DNA of 64,000 bases. Source: Lunularia cruciata. Lineage: Eukaryota; Streptophyta; Marchantiopsida; Lunulariales; Lunulariaceae. The DNA lies in contig OX419757.1 in assembly GCA_948567375.1 (NCBI GenBank), forward strand, positions 72,292,001 to 72,356,000. The letters are read 5' to 3'. This document shows positions 34,001 to 45,047 of the stretch, piece by piece. Under the pieces are notes generated by a model. It was not told the origin of the DNA and did no database searches. It saw nothing but the letters and a program-made list of their open reading frames with translations. A program made the translations under genes and the position numbers. How positions within the stretch are numbered: the first letter of the stretch is position 1; every line of letters begins with the position of its first letter.

Positions 34001-36595
34001 TGTTCTCTCTTATATTTGCAGCACCTGTAATATCAACCATAGCGATTACGTCTTGAACATACTTCGCACATATAATTCTTAAATTATATGTATTCACTTC
34101 ATTACTATCTTGCTCCAGCTTAACCTAGTTTGCAGGTATATATGATCTAAAATACACTCTACACTAAGCTTCACCAATCTTCGATGTTATTCTTGATAGC
34201 ACTAATCCTCGTCTGCAGGTATGAACTAACATGAGACTTCGCGCTCACCACTAGGCGTGAATGACAGTTGTGAGGGACACTCCTTATTCCCTGTTCACAA
34301 CGTCATGTCTTGTCCAGTTTTACGTGGGTAGAGAACTATGTTCTAACGACCGGGTTCAACCTTCATCTTACGTGACAATACAGCCTTTTCTTTCGCTCCT
34401 GTCTGTCTGCTCAATATATGCCTATCTTGTGCACAATACTCAGCATAAACATACTCATCTTTCCTTCAGCTCACCTTTTATTCTTTCTGCCTTACACTTC
34501 CTTCTCCAAGTACTGCCGGTTCCAGCACACCTCACTCGGACCATTCTTGAACGGCACTTGTGGAAGTAACCGAGTTTGCCTTGACACTCATGAGCTTTCG
34601 AACTGAAACCATGTACGAGGGTACTGGCATTTGCCCAGCTACTTTGGCAGCAATCTGTGCCGAAGTAGCTGGGCAAAGTCGACAGTGCTTTCGTTCAGGT
34701 TTACTATAACCGCCTTTCTGCTTCCTTCAGTGTTTTAGGACGCTTGCGTTCATAGTGCATGCTGTGATGTCCTCATATCCAGTCCTCTCATGCTCACTTC
34801 ATCAACTTTACGGATTGGTCACTCTTCTCGGTTTGACCATATCATGGTTACCTTTCATATGCACTTCATATGCATTTAATGACTTCCGGGTGAGACGTTC
34901 CTAGAACGGCTTCTGCTCTCATCTCCTAATATCCAGTCCTCTCACGCTTCGCTCCAAACCAGCCAAGGATACCATCCACTCATGACCCACTTCGCTCCAC
35001 TCCATCCATCCATCCATCCATCCATCCATCATCCACCAAAGCTACTCACTCTATGCTCCCCTTTTCTTTCGATTGGACCTTCCTACCCGCTCGATGATCC
35101 TTCTCTGTTTTCAATTTCAGATGCTTAATTTGCTGCTGTTGTTGGCTCTTGGTTCCTTCTTCCATGATGTATTCTACTTCTCTGCAGTTGCTACCTTTGA
35201 AATTTCTGCATTTTCGGTCGTGCTTTCTAACACTGACGCTTACTTTTAATTTTGTATTTTCTTGCTAAAATTCACTTCAATTCCATCTGGTTATGGACAT
35301 GCTTGCATTTCTTATGCCCTTCATATGCATGCTCTCGGTCCCTTACTTAGTCGGTTTTGGATCCCTCCGTTCTTCGAACGGTTTCTCCTCCAATTTCTCA
35401 AATACTCAGCATAAAGGCTTCGTTTCCTATTTGCCATTCAGAATGGTTGAGGTTCGACTCTAACGAATTGTCTGCTGTTTGGTTTTACTTCAACACAGGC
35501 AGAAGAAATGCAGGCTAGGAAAGCTAGGGGGGAACTTGTAGATGAGGATGCGAGGAAACGCCGAGAGGTATGTTCCTTCTATACGTGTTTGAATCTGAGC
35601 TGGGGCTTTGTAATATTATATCCTTCTGGATCTGGTCAAAATGCGCTGTTCTAGAATTCAAAATAGGCGTCACTGGCGGTCCTGGATGATAGAGCTAACT
35701 GTTAAGGTTTTGTTTGCAGAGACTAAAGGAGATTCTAGCTCGACAAGCTGAATTGGGTGTTCCTGTCGCAGAGTTGCCTGCGCACTACTTGTCTGATCGT
35801 TATGGGGGGCCGAAAGGTAAAAATGACCCTCCTGGAGGTAGAAAAGAGAACAACAGAAATGGAAAGAGACGCCTGAATGGTGGTGACCAGGCACTTCCTG
35901 CCAGTGGGGCTAGTAAGGAAGAAGAAAATGAGCCTCCTGTAAAGCAGGCTAGAGTTGAGGAGTCGAATGCATCGGCCCAGGCCGAGCATGCCGAACTCAC
36001 TGTGCGGGAACCTGACGCGGAATCCACACAGGTAACCCAGACAAATATTGAGCACAAAGAGGAACTTGAGGCCGATGCTGCTATCAGTAATGGTAAAGGC
36101 AAGGCTTCAAAACAATCCTGCTACTTCTTTAAGCGAGGACGTTGCAAAAAGGGCAACAGGTGCGAGTTCCTGCACGAAGCCAGAAAGAAGCAGAAGAAAG
36201 ATACAGCGGGAGGCAAGTCTAAACCTGTCGACGGCAAACGCCAACCCAGTCTTTTGGCAAAACTTCTCGAGTCGGACATTCGACGAGAGAAAAGCCACCT
36301 TTTGCAATCATTTCGTTTTCTCGTAAATAACATGTTCCTGCTAGAGTATCCCGAGAAGCCGTTGAAGTTCTTTGAGTGGACAGATGTAGAAGAGCAGAAT
36401 AACAGTGATGCAGAGGTCGCCAGGATAGACAAGAAGCTGCAGGAGGAGCTAGAAGCCGTAATGGAGGATAGTGACGATGACGAGGATGACGAGGACGAGT
36501 ACATGGCCTCTCCTCACGTAGATGAAGGCAACGGCGAAACTTCAATGCAAGTACTAGCTGCTTCGTCTTCTACTGATAATCTTGTAGACTCGTGA
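31019..36595 (+). CDS. NUFIP: NUFIP, box C/D snoRNP assembly factor with C2H2 and CCCH zinc fingers
   Basis: NUFIP (Rsa1-type) bridges SNU13/15.5K and the R2TP complex during nuclear assembly of box C/D snoRNPs. Exons found: 31019-31297, 32195-32577, 32798-32922, 33621-33720, 35499-35567 and 35720-36595. The N terminus is Q/N-rich, followed by G- and R/S-rich low complexity. A C2H2 finger CX2CX12HX3H (C229, C232, H245, H249) is followed by a second pair CX4C (C252, C257) whose histidines must come from a small exon between 32923 and 33620 that I could not place; phases 1 and 2 at its borders require it. Then come EEEI-x2-W-x2-ERKRNYPT, KEILARQAELGVPVAE, a CX7CX5CX3H finger (36119-36175), the conserved SLLAKLL-x-SDIRREKSHLLQ block (about 36246-36310), and an acidic tail. 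An in-frame stop 9 bases upstream supports the start. Confidence 0.9.
34630..34677. repeat. 19-bp hairpin in NUFIP intron
   Basis: The arms 34630-34648 and 34659-34677 are inverted copies with one mismatch (TTTGCCCAGCTACTTTGGC against its reverse complement), with a 10-base loop. Confidence 0.9.
35001..35033. repeat. (CCAT)n microsatellite
   Basis: About eight tandem CCAT/ATCC units inside the NUFIP intron. Confidence 0.95.
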
Positions 36596-37840
36596 TGGCC
36601 AAATGTAAGCTGCCGAGTATGTATCCACCGGGAATCGTTTTAGACGCACGGGAAATTCAGACTTGTTCGCATCTCTTCACAAGAATACAAGCAATTATCG
36701 GTCGGTGTAAACTGTGTATATTGTCCACATAACCGCTCTGCTAGCAGTTTAAAGCAACCTTAAGGGACAAGAGTGAGTGAACTGGGACATGCTTCTTACA
36801 GCTTGTGGATGTTTCCAATGTAGTTTGAAAGGGAAACTACTGTGCCATTTCGGTGTCAGACACTCGTGGCCTTTAGAATGGTGCCAAACTGATACCGTGT
36901 CACGCGAACCTGCGCTTTTAAGAAACGGAACCGTCTTTGATCTTGAAGGCTGAGGGCTCTTTGAAGATCCCTCAGTTGTCGAGCCCTTTCCATCAGACAT
37001 CACTTGAGAACCAAATAAGAAACATGTCTTGACATCAGACATCTCATCAATTAGTGGAAGTGAGTAAATTAAATCGCTGTTCAAAGTAGTCAAAAGCACG
37101 GAACGACTTACTCTCGATCATCTGCTACTCGCATTCTGACACAGTAAACGTTAAGACTTGCCATGTCGCAATCCGGGGAGTTGCTTATGTGGTGCATGAG
37201 AGGTAACATTCTCATCCGAGGCATCCTTTTATGACATAATGCATCCCACCATCGACCCGTTCAATTTAAGGTCCCACCCCACGAGTTTATGCCGGACACA
37301 ACCTTTACCGTGCACCATAACATAGCAGCTCCCACTTTGTCTCTCAGATAGTGAAGAAACGCTTCCTTTAATTTGCGACCCGACCTGACATATTTACGAG
37401 CAAAACCTTCAATTGATTTGGCGCCAATATAAATCATTTGGTACCTCACCGGTTCTGCTTTTGGGCGCCAACGATCTGAAACGACCAAACAACTTCAACC
37501 GACAGGAAACAACTGATGTTCTTTGGGACCAGCGAATGCCAGTAGTCACCAACGATGATCCTGGTCCAGGCTCGGTGTGTTAGTGCTGGATGGGTCTGGC
37601 AAATTTCTCAACCTTCGGTGAGTCCATGAACCTTTTGATGCATACGGTACTGTAGCTGCCGCAGAATTTTGCCATGAAGATTACACTTTTCGCTGTTTGC
37701 AGTTATGAAGGAGATAGTTTGTCTTCTTTCTTAGCTTGAGCCCCTCTTGATGTCCTCGTCGAGGAAATGCCATTGAACATCTTTTGCCACAGGTGCGCTG
37801 AAGGTGACTGAATTGCAAAGGGTTTCTGTGATTAAGCTGG
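36596..37840. other. NUFIP 3' flank and pseudouridine synthase 5' flank
   Basis: The 1.2 kb between two plus-strand genes holds no supported gene. Minus-strand frames (36749-37099, 37261-37488) show no family signal. It should contain the NUFIP 3' untranslated region and the next promoter. Confidence 0.5.
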
Positions 37841-39824
37841 ATGCGAAATAGGCGTATGAGATTATTGAGCTTTTTGTTCAAGTGGAGGACGCCAATCGCT
37901 CCACTGCCCGAGAGTGGTGGGAGACGTATAAACGCCAGAAAGCCGGAGATTGCCGGTAATGTACCCGAAACCAGGTACGTCCATTTTGGAAAAGTTATGA
38001 GGCGAAGTGGGACCGCAGAAGCACTAGCTGCCGGGGATGAAGAAATCAGAATTTCTCGAGGCAGCTGGTTGAGAACATCGGAACCTCTTTTGGACTCTCG
38101 GAAGGTGAAGCCTTCCGTCATGGCAAAGAATGGTGGACCGGAAGTCCCTGCTTCAGAAAATGTGGGACTAGAATTGGGTTCAGCTGATTTAGGTCTTCTA
38201 CTTGAAAATTCTGCCAGACCCACGGCTGATAAATTCTGCGAAGAGGAACTTGAGGCTACTGAACTGCAAGGCAGACTGAATAAGTATGGCGTTATTGGCA
38301 ACTCAAGTCTGGAAGGAAATGAAGGACTGGCAGGATCGATTGATCACAGACAGGCTGAGCATGTATGTGCATCAGGAAATATTGGTCCAGAGAGCGCAAG
38401 TAGACATATGGTTCCATCAAAGTTAGGGGAAACTGTACCTTATAATCCAGAAAATTCTAGTCCGATGATTGTTGAAATGCCAAAATGCGAATTTGTTTCA
38501 GATTCTGTAAGGCTAGCTGATATCAAGAGTAGTGAAATTGGGGCTCCACCTGATGGGGCTACTAACCTTAGGGCACCATCCGAATCTGAAGTGGTGGCTC
38601 AAGGTGGTCTAGAAGAAGAAAAAGCCTCTGATTACCCTGTTCCATTGTCTCCATTGTCTGGAGAAATTGAGCGTGTTATTGAGTACGGGAGAGCCATAGT
38701 GGCTGAGACCGCAATGAAGTCCCGCCCAGCCATATCCAGGAGTGAAGTATTGTTCGAAGATGAATGGTTAATGGTGATAAATAAACCATGCGGAATTTAC
38801 TCCGAGCATGTGCTTGCTACTATACCTTCCTTGCTGTGCTCAAAAGCCACCTCAGAATCTGAGTCTCTGGTTAAAGGTGAGTTTCTCCTCAATCTTTAAT
38901 GCTTGAAAGGATCAAAGAGTTTTATTATACTCTATTGTCACTGTTAGTTGTATGAATGCGCTCATTGTTTATTCAGATCTGAAAATTGGTCAATTGAGAC
39001 TGCAAAGCATTGAAGATACTATTACTTTCTTACTTGCAGATGAGAAAGTGTCCAACGAAGAAACGCATCTTCATATGGCCAATCGACTTGACCGAGATAC
39101 AAGCGGAGTGATGGTAATTACTAAATGCAAAAAGGCAGCTGGAAAGCTGTCAAGAATATTTACCAATCGACAGGTGCAGAAATCGTATATTGCTCTGTGT
39201 GCTGCACCTCCACCGACTTGGAGACACTTGACAATAGAGTCTGGTCATGGAAGGTCAAGATTCGGAGCTTGGCGAGTCTATGCAAAGAGAGATATTGGAA
39301 GGGGGCTACCAGGAAAATGTGTGGTAAGGGACATGATAACTCACTTTATGGTAGTAGCCCTTAACAAGGAGATAATGGCTGAGCAAATGGAATCTGGGGG
39401 CGTCCCCACCGCTTGCAGTTCTTGGAGCGAGTTGAAAGCAAAAAATAATGTGGTCATAGCAGGGGAAGAGCGTGAAGACGAGCTTCTGCCAACCAGTTTA
39501 GACTCTAATATTGATGCAAAGTCTGAAGGGTCTTTGAAAAATGGTAGTTTACCGAATAAGGGTGATGAAGTGATCATCAGAGCTTTCCCCTTCACTGGAA
39601 GAACGCATCAGATTCGTCTGCACTGTCAATACGTTGGTATGTCACTGCGAGGTGATGTAAAGTATGGGGGGCCACATGTTTGGAACGGTGTGCAATACGA
39701 TCAGCATGCTTTGCATGCTGAAACACTCTCCTTCAGGCATCCCTTTACGTCTGAGGACCTGTTTCTGGTGGCTCCTCTTCCTCAATGGGCAAAAGATGCA
39801 GGTGTTCGGCCTCTCAAGGGATGA
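37841..39824 (+). CDS. RNA pseudouridine synthase (RluA/RsuA superfamily), organelle-type with long N-terminal extension
   Basis: Converts specific uridines in RNA to pseudouridine. Two exons: 37841-38876 and, by the better acceptor, 39040-39824, giving 606 residues. An alternative acceptor at 38977 keeps frame and adds 21 residues. The start ATG follows an in-frame TGA. The first 35 residues are arginine-rich without acids, suggesting plastid or mitochondrial targeting. Residues 40-290 are an unrecognised linker. The core begins VLFEDEWLMVINKPCG (303-318). The catalytic motif reads NRLDRDTSG with Asp363, where most relatives have H before RLD. Next come SGHGRSRFGAWRVYA, GRTHQIRLHCQYVGMSLRGD and HALHAE. 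The closest family I recall is plant 'RNA pseudouridine synthase 1'. Target sites are unknown. The 206-residue minus-strand frame at 37681-38301 is antisense shadow. Confidence 0.9.
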
Positions 39825-42800
39825 TGTCGGCCATTCCAAATCTATATTTGTCTTGCATTCCAACTCGTCATGACTAATGAGCAAGGAATGGTGTCATATT
39901 GAAGTCGCGATCGAGTGCAGTTCAGTATTCATCATCGGTGATTGAGGGTAGTGTCTTTGTGATTTATCATGTGTGGTGGTTGCCTACTCTTCTGCATCAG
40001 CGGTTCGTTTACACCACAACACAGGACCAGCAGTAGCAGCGAATTGGTGGTTATTGTCATTCATTCACCTCAAATCTTGCAAGGGTAAGAAATCTTTTGC
40101 AATATATCTAGCTGTTCTGACTGTTAAGCATTGCTCTTAGAAATTCTTCAAGGAACTCACAAGGACGTGGAGGATGGATTCTACATAGTCAAACTCGTGC
40201 TGAACCTCGTTTGGGTTGAATGAATGTTGTGTCCACAATTGTGATGAATAGGAGGTGTCAAAATTACATTCTGGCAGACGGAGCCAGAAATATTATTGTA
40301 GTTTTGGTGGTCATGGTCCAGTATCAAAAATTGCTTCATGTTTCATAGCGTCGCATCAGGTAAATTGGTGAAGCCGCAAAGTGCAGGACCTTGAAGCCAA
40401 TTAAATTTTGTCCAGAAGGGGCTACACTAAGCATTTTCTGCCATATCATCAAAATTATTTGCTTCCTTTACTCCCAAGTGCATTCGTATGTTTTATGCAT
40501 ACGTGTTGCTACCATATCCATAGAGTTAGATCATGCCCAGTGCCCATACAAGACCACAACGATTTGATTTAGTGATAACAGAACTCTCAAACACGTTTTC
40601 CTGACTTACGTTTCTGGTTGCTCAGGTCAAGAGAACGCTTATCACCTGAGGGTACTCGGAGGAAGGGCCTGATTAACTTGAACGGTGGTCGCATAACCTA
40701 GAGTAAGAGGCGTGGGCAATAAGTTCCTGGCAAACCCATTTCCATCACAAAGCCCTGGTTATATATGCATTCAGGCTGTGAGCATATGAGTTGAGTAATT
40801 TCTGATATTTAGAAATACGGCTGATTCAGGTACTATATCGAAAATAAAGTCAACCTGAGCTTGTGTATATGAAACGTGCATTCAAGCATTGAATATGCAT
40901 CTACTCAAGTAAGCGTCAGTGGGCTTGCATTGCATAGATTGTCAAGTGGCATACGTGTACCAGGATGATAGAAGGTCAAATGAGCTACTCAATATATTGC
41001 TATCAAGTGATTCTTCTCATTAACAGCGAGCAACAATTCTTAATTTCATTGTATAAAAGAAATATCTGAACTGATGATGTAGCACCATTACCAGGCTCGA
41101 AATTGACGATGGTGTGAGCAAGTGGAGTGCTACAGGCACGAAAGTTTATACAGTGACAGACATTGACTTTTGTCTGTGCTTTTACTTTTTCAACGTGAAG
41201 TCAACTCAAACTTTCTGTTTGAATGTAAACTGTGTATCTCCAGAGGCTCTATCCAATCGTTTTGTCCAACATCTTCTAGTCAACTCCTCTGTAGCATGTT
41301 TGAAACAGAAAGCATGTTTCAAACACTGTAAACATACTCCATTATTAACTTTCTCATAGTACGGAAGATTCTACTTTACAAAGTTGTGGGGTGCCCCCTG
41401 ATAATGAGAGTCAACACAAGGGAGCTCGTGATTGAATCTTGACGGACCTTACTTCTATGGTAATTGTTCAGATCATGGTATATCCACTCACGCTTTCGAA
41501 AAGACGAGATCCAAAGGTCAACAACCCCTTTCAGCACATAGTCGGACGCATCCACCTTCGATGAATCGACGTTCTTCCAATAAAACGAGCGCCATACGTC
41601 CTGTGTGCATATGTACTTCCAGTTCTATACTATGTAAATAGTCCCGTCTGCAGCAGATACTGTACCTGCATCGATGTAATGGGTGGACCCATAACGATAG
41701 GTACGAACGTGTATCTCAAGGATTAGAACCTGTTCTCACAGATCTGGTGTGTTTCCCAAGAAATTGAATAACTTTCGAATGGGGTTGTTCTTTCTTGACA
41801 AGCAGGGATTCTGATTCACGTGACTATCTGCTTGTTTCATTCTTAGACTCATTCATTCTTACCTCTGCTTGTTTCATTTCCCCCAAATGAATGGAGAGGG
41901 ACCGAAGCATACAGGGAGCGAATCTGGAAGAGAACGAAGTTTCATCTTCCAAAAGCAAATGAGAACTTCGAACGATTTATACAAGGCCAGAATGAAGAAA
42001 AGATCCTGAATGAGATTGTATTTGTTGTGCTAGGAGCGGGAATGAGTACGGTACAAGCATATCATCCGAAATAAGTGTATACATACATTTTTGAGTTTAC
42101 TGATATGATTTCTCTTTCTAATCATTATTTATATTAGCTTATATGGTGTTTACGCTCTTTGGCTACACTATACAAGGATTGGTCTGTATGTGTGGATTTA
42201 GATAAAACGTGCGAATAAAATCAGTAATTCAAGACAATTAAAGTTAGGTTTGATCTGTAATGCCAAAAATGAGGAACTATCCACACTACAATCGCAAAGA
42301 GCAAAGTTTAGAAATTAGAAAAGAAAAAGAACTGGAGTTTTAATCCAGGAGAACTATCCAGACTAGATATAAAAATGTGGAGGAACATGACTTTTTCTCT
42401 TACCCAATTGGCAAAGTAAAAAGTGACAATTAAGGAATTTCGGAGTGGAACACTATTGAATGATTTCTAGACTAACTTGACTGAACAATGTAGCTCAATC
42501 TTTTAATTTATAATTGAGGAAATACCACTTGGTCTAATACATCTAATTCAATTAATAAATCCGTGCTTGAAACCAACTTAAATTCTTTCAACATAAAAAG
42601 ACAAAGTGGTAATTTTCTAATGTTATTCTTTGCAAGTTTTAGAACACCATACAGTGTAATATAATGCATCCAATAAAGAAAAAACATTTCGTGTCGATTG
42701 TGTACTTAAACGAAAGTAATAAAACTGTAAAAGAGTGTTTGCATGAGCAAGAAATTGATTCAACGAGCAGACATATGTATTTTCATATGTTGGATGCTGA

Positions 42801-43990
42801 TGTCAAAGATTCACATGAGCATCTTGATGGAATGAGTGACAGGTAAAAAAGTTTTGAAACTTAAAATGTTAAAAAACGGACTGATTAGTGGAGTGGTTTG
42901 ACATTAAAACAAACATGATAATAGTAAAAGAGATATTCCAAAATATGGAAATGAATTTATAAAACTATTTCTTTTGACGAAGATCAGTGGTAGTCACTAA
43001 AGTCCTACACATTCTTATAGAGATCACGACATGCAATTTAAGTAGCCTTCGAAATGACGTGTGGTCCAAGAAGGATGAGGAAGACGAACCGAATACGTTT
43101 GGGAGGAAAGTGTTCTTGTGAGAAACAAATCTTAATGACAAAAGCTTTACACCGTTTGAAGATTTCGTGTACTGTATGAGAATATTGTCAGGAATTATGA
43201 TATTGTATTAATTTTTGTAAAATATGAATATGTGATTTATAGATCAAATATGATCATACAGGAGATTTTGTTTCAGAATGTTGATTAAATTATCTTGTGA
43301 AGAAGACTGTTTTTTCATGACCATGGTATTGAAATATTGCTCTCTACCCATTCTGAATGAAATTCATCAAATATGAGAGTGAGTTGTCAAAATTGGTGAG
43401 CAAAATATACACAACTGATTCCAATCTACGTAGAAAAATATCCAATTTATAATAAAAAAATAAGAACATAAAATTTTCTATATTCTTTTTTAATAAAAAT
43501 ACAAAATAACACTGTGTGTATATTTTCGTTGATATTGGAAGACTCTGTAATACTTCCATTGTTACTAATCTTGCAGTCAGGAGGAATCCTGTTGCATCTT
43601 ATTTGACATACAAGAATACATTAAGTAAAAAACTTGCGATTTGCAATTGATTCATTTATATTTACATTCTAGAACATATGAAATATCAATACTAAACATT
43701 ATTCTGTATAAACTTTTCGTGTCACCAAGAGGCAACAATTTTCCCAAATTTTTGAAGTTTCAGGTTCAAGGAATGAAGTGGACTCCGAACCAAGTTCCAC
43801 TAGATGATAAAAGAAGGAATTTCATATATAAGAAGATGTACTAAATAGATAGTATACATTTACAGGAATTTCATTTAGAATCTGTTTGGGCTCTTAAGGA
43901 CCTACCACCCCCTCAACAGCAAGATGATTGCCAACTACTTAACAATGATGACTCTACTACACCTCAATAATAACTCAATCTCATATTTAA
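39825..43990. other. Intergenic, becoming AT-rich after 42 kb
   Basis: No exon chain is supported. Short frames (41114-41359, 41432-41641, 42664-42846 plus) have no family pattern. A 10-bp hairpin (41298-41324, GTTTGAAACA against TGTTTCAAAC) is visible. From about 42.1 to 43.9 kb the sequence is AT-rich. Confidence 0.5.
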
Positions 43991-43993
43991 TCT

Positions 43994-44689
43994 CTAATTA
44001 GTGGTATTATAACACGTATAGTCATAAAATCTGCTTAAGTGAAAGACTCTTGTTTCATCCTTGACATTTCCGCAAACCCTAGTTAGGTGCTCCCTAACTA
44101 GAGTTGAGACTTTTCCACAATTTAGTTTTGCCATTTGATGAAAGCACCGAAAGGGAGAAGGACGACCGCGTAGAAAAAATGAAGGATGGGAAGAACCCAT
44201 CAAGCCGTACAAGGGAGAGATGAAAAAGGTAAAACGGGGTTTAAAAGTCGTGATTGTACGGGAAAAGAATGGAGGTGATCGAGCTGCCGTTGTGGTGATG
44301 CTGCCGTAGCCTCCACGCACTTTCCAAGTCAGCCTAGAAAGAAAAGTCTCGGTGGCCATGGAGCTGATCTGGCAGACCACAGCGGTATTTGATCGGGGAA
44401 GATGATGGTGGTCTTCGTCGCCGTCGTCGGTTGTCTTCAGGGGATGTGTGTTTGACAGTTGGGACGGGACAGGACGGATAATTCTGAGCAACGAGTAGAA
44501 GTCGGTGTTCCCACGGACAGAGAGCAGATAGATGACGCTATCCATCTGAATGCCGGATAGCGCCGCGAGAGCGACTGAGTGCAACCTCTCAGATGTACGT
44601 AGCCTGGTCCGAGTGCTGTGGTTTAGCGTTTTGGATGCAATCAAAGTCGGGGTTCCACGGCGGTGAGGAGACTTCTCATCTTCTGCCAC
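43994..44689 (-). CDS. Hypothetical 231-residue frame, head-to-head with LPAT1
   Basis: The longest frame outside the known genes in this part, starting MAEDEKS. It is rich in S, T and R, has no recognisable domain, and its last third runs through a copy of the dispersed repeat described at 44159-44220, which argues against a conserved gene. The upper part is CpG-rich, which can lengthen open frames by chance. It lies 360 bases from the LPAT start in divergent orientation, so a shared promoter is possible if it is real. Confidence 0.25.
   Translation of the reverse strand: MAEDEKSPHRRGTPTLIASKTLNHSTRTRLRTSERLHSVALAALSGIQMDSVIYLLSVRGNTDFYSLLRIIRPVPSQLSNTHPLKTTDDGDEDHHHLPRSNTAVVCQISSMATETFLSRLTWKVRGGYGSITTTAARSPPFFSRTITTFKPRFTFFISPLYGLMGSSHPSFFLRGRPSPFRCFHQMAKLNCGKVSTLVREHLTRVCGNVKDETRVFHLSRFYDYTCYNTTN
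44159..44220 (+). repeat. Dispersed 60-100-bp motif, copy A
   Basis: Reads GACCGCGTAG...GAAGGATGGGAAG...CCCATCAAGCCGTACAAGG. The similarity to other copies extends past 44220 into GTAAAACGGG. Six related copies were found in this window. Confidence 0.7.
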
Positions 44690-45047
44690 CTTTCGCTGCG
44701 TGTTTGGTCAGAGAGAGGGTTGTGGATCCTGGGGAGTGGTGAAGTGGTTCGGGAAGCGGAATCAAGTGATTGGAGAACAGTTGTGGTTTGTTTGTGGTGG
44801 AGATTGGATTTGCTGAACGAGTCGGGGTCTGTGGACCGAATTGCTGGGGGAGAAAACAGATTGGAAAGGGTGGGAGGGGGAACTGGAGAGCTCCATGGGA
44901 ATATGAGTTAAGTTTCCCGAATTTGAGGCATTTGGTGTTGGGGATTTGGGTGTCGTCCTTCTGGTGATTCGTTAAGCTCGGGAGTGAGGGTGCAGAGGAA
45001 GTGAGCTTTCATTTGAAAGCAGGGCGGGATAGCGGAAGGGAGACAAC

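Larger units (their letters stand above)
33721..35498 (+). other. Long NUFIP intron with repeats
   Basis: This 1.8-kb intron is much longer than its neighbours. It is pyrimidine-rich and contains a 19-bp hairpin (34630-34677) and a CCAT microsatellite (35001-35033). Several phrases recur inside it, such as CATATGCATTT/CATATGCATGC near 34850-34880 and 35325, and 'ATATCCAGTCCTCTCA' at about 34777 and 34929. It begins GTACAC and ends CAACACAG. Confidence 0.7.

Noticed and set aside
36107-36545. Several minus-strand frames rich in S and L
   Set aside because: Antisense to the acidic and lysine-rich last exon of NUFIP.
37681-38301. 206-residue minus-strand open frame
   Set aside because: It lies antisense to the first exon of the pseudouridine synthase and has no domain; it is a composition shadow.
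41298-41324. 10-bp inverted repeat GTTTGAAACA/TGTTTCAAAC as a regulatory element
   Set aside because: Arms are short and such palindromes are expected by chance in 64 kb; there is no gene next to it.
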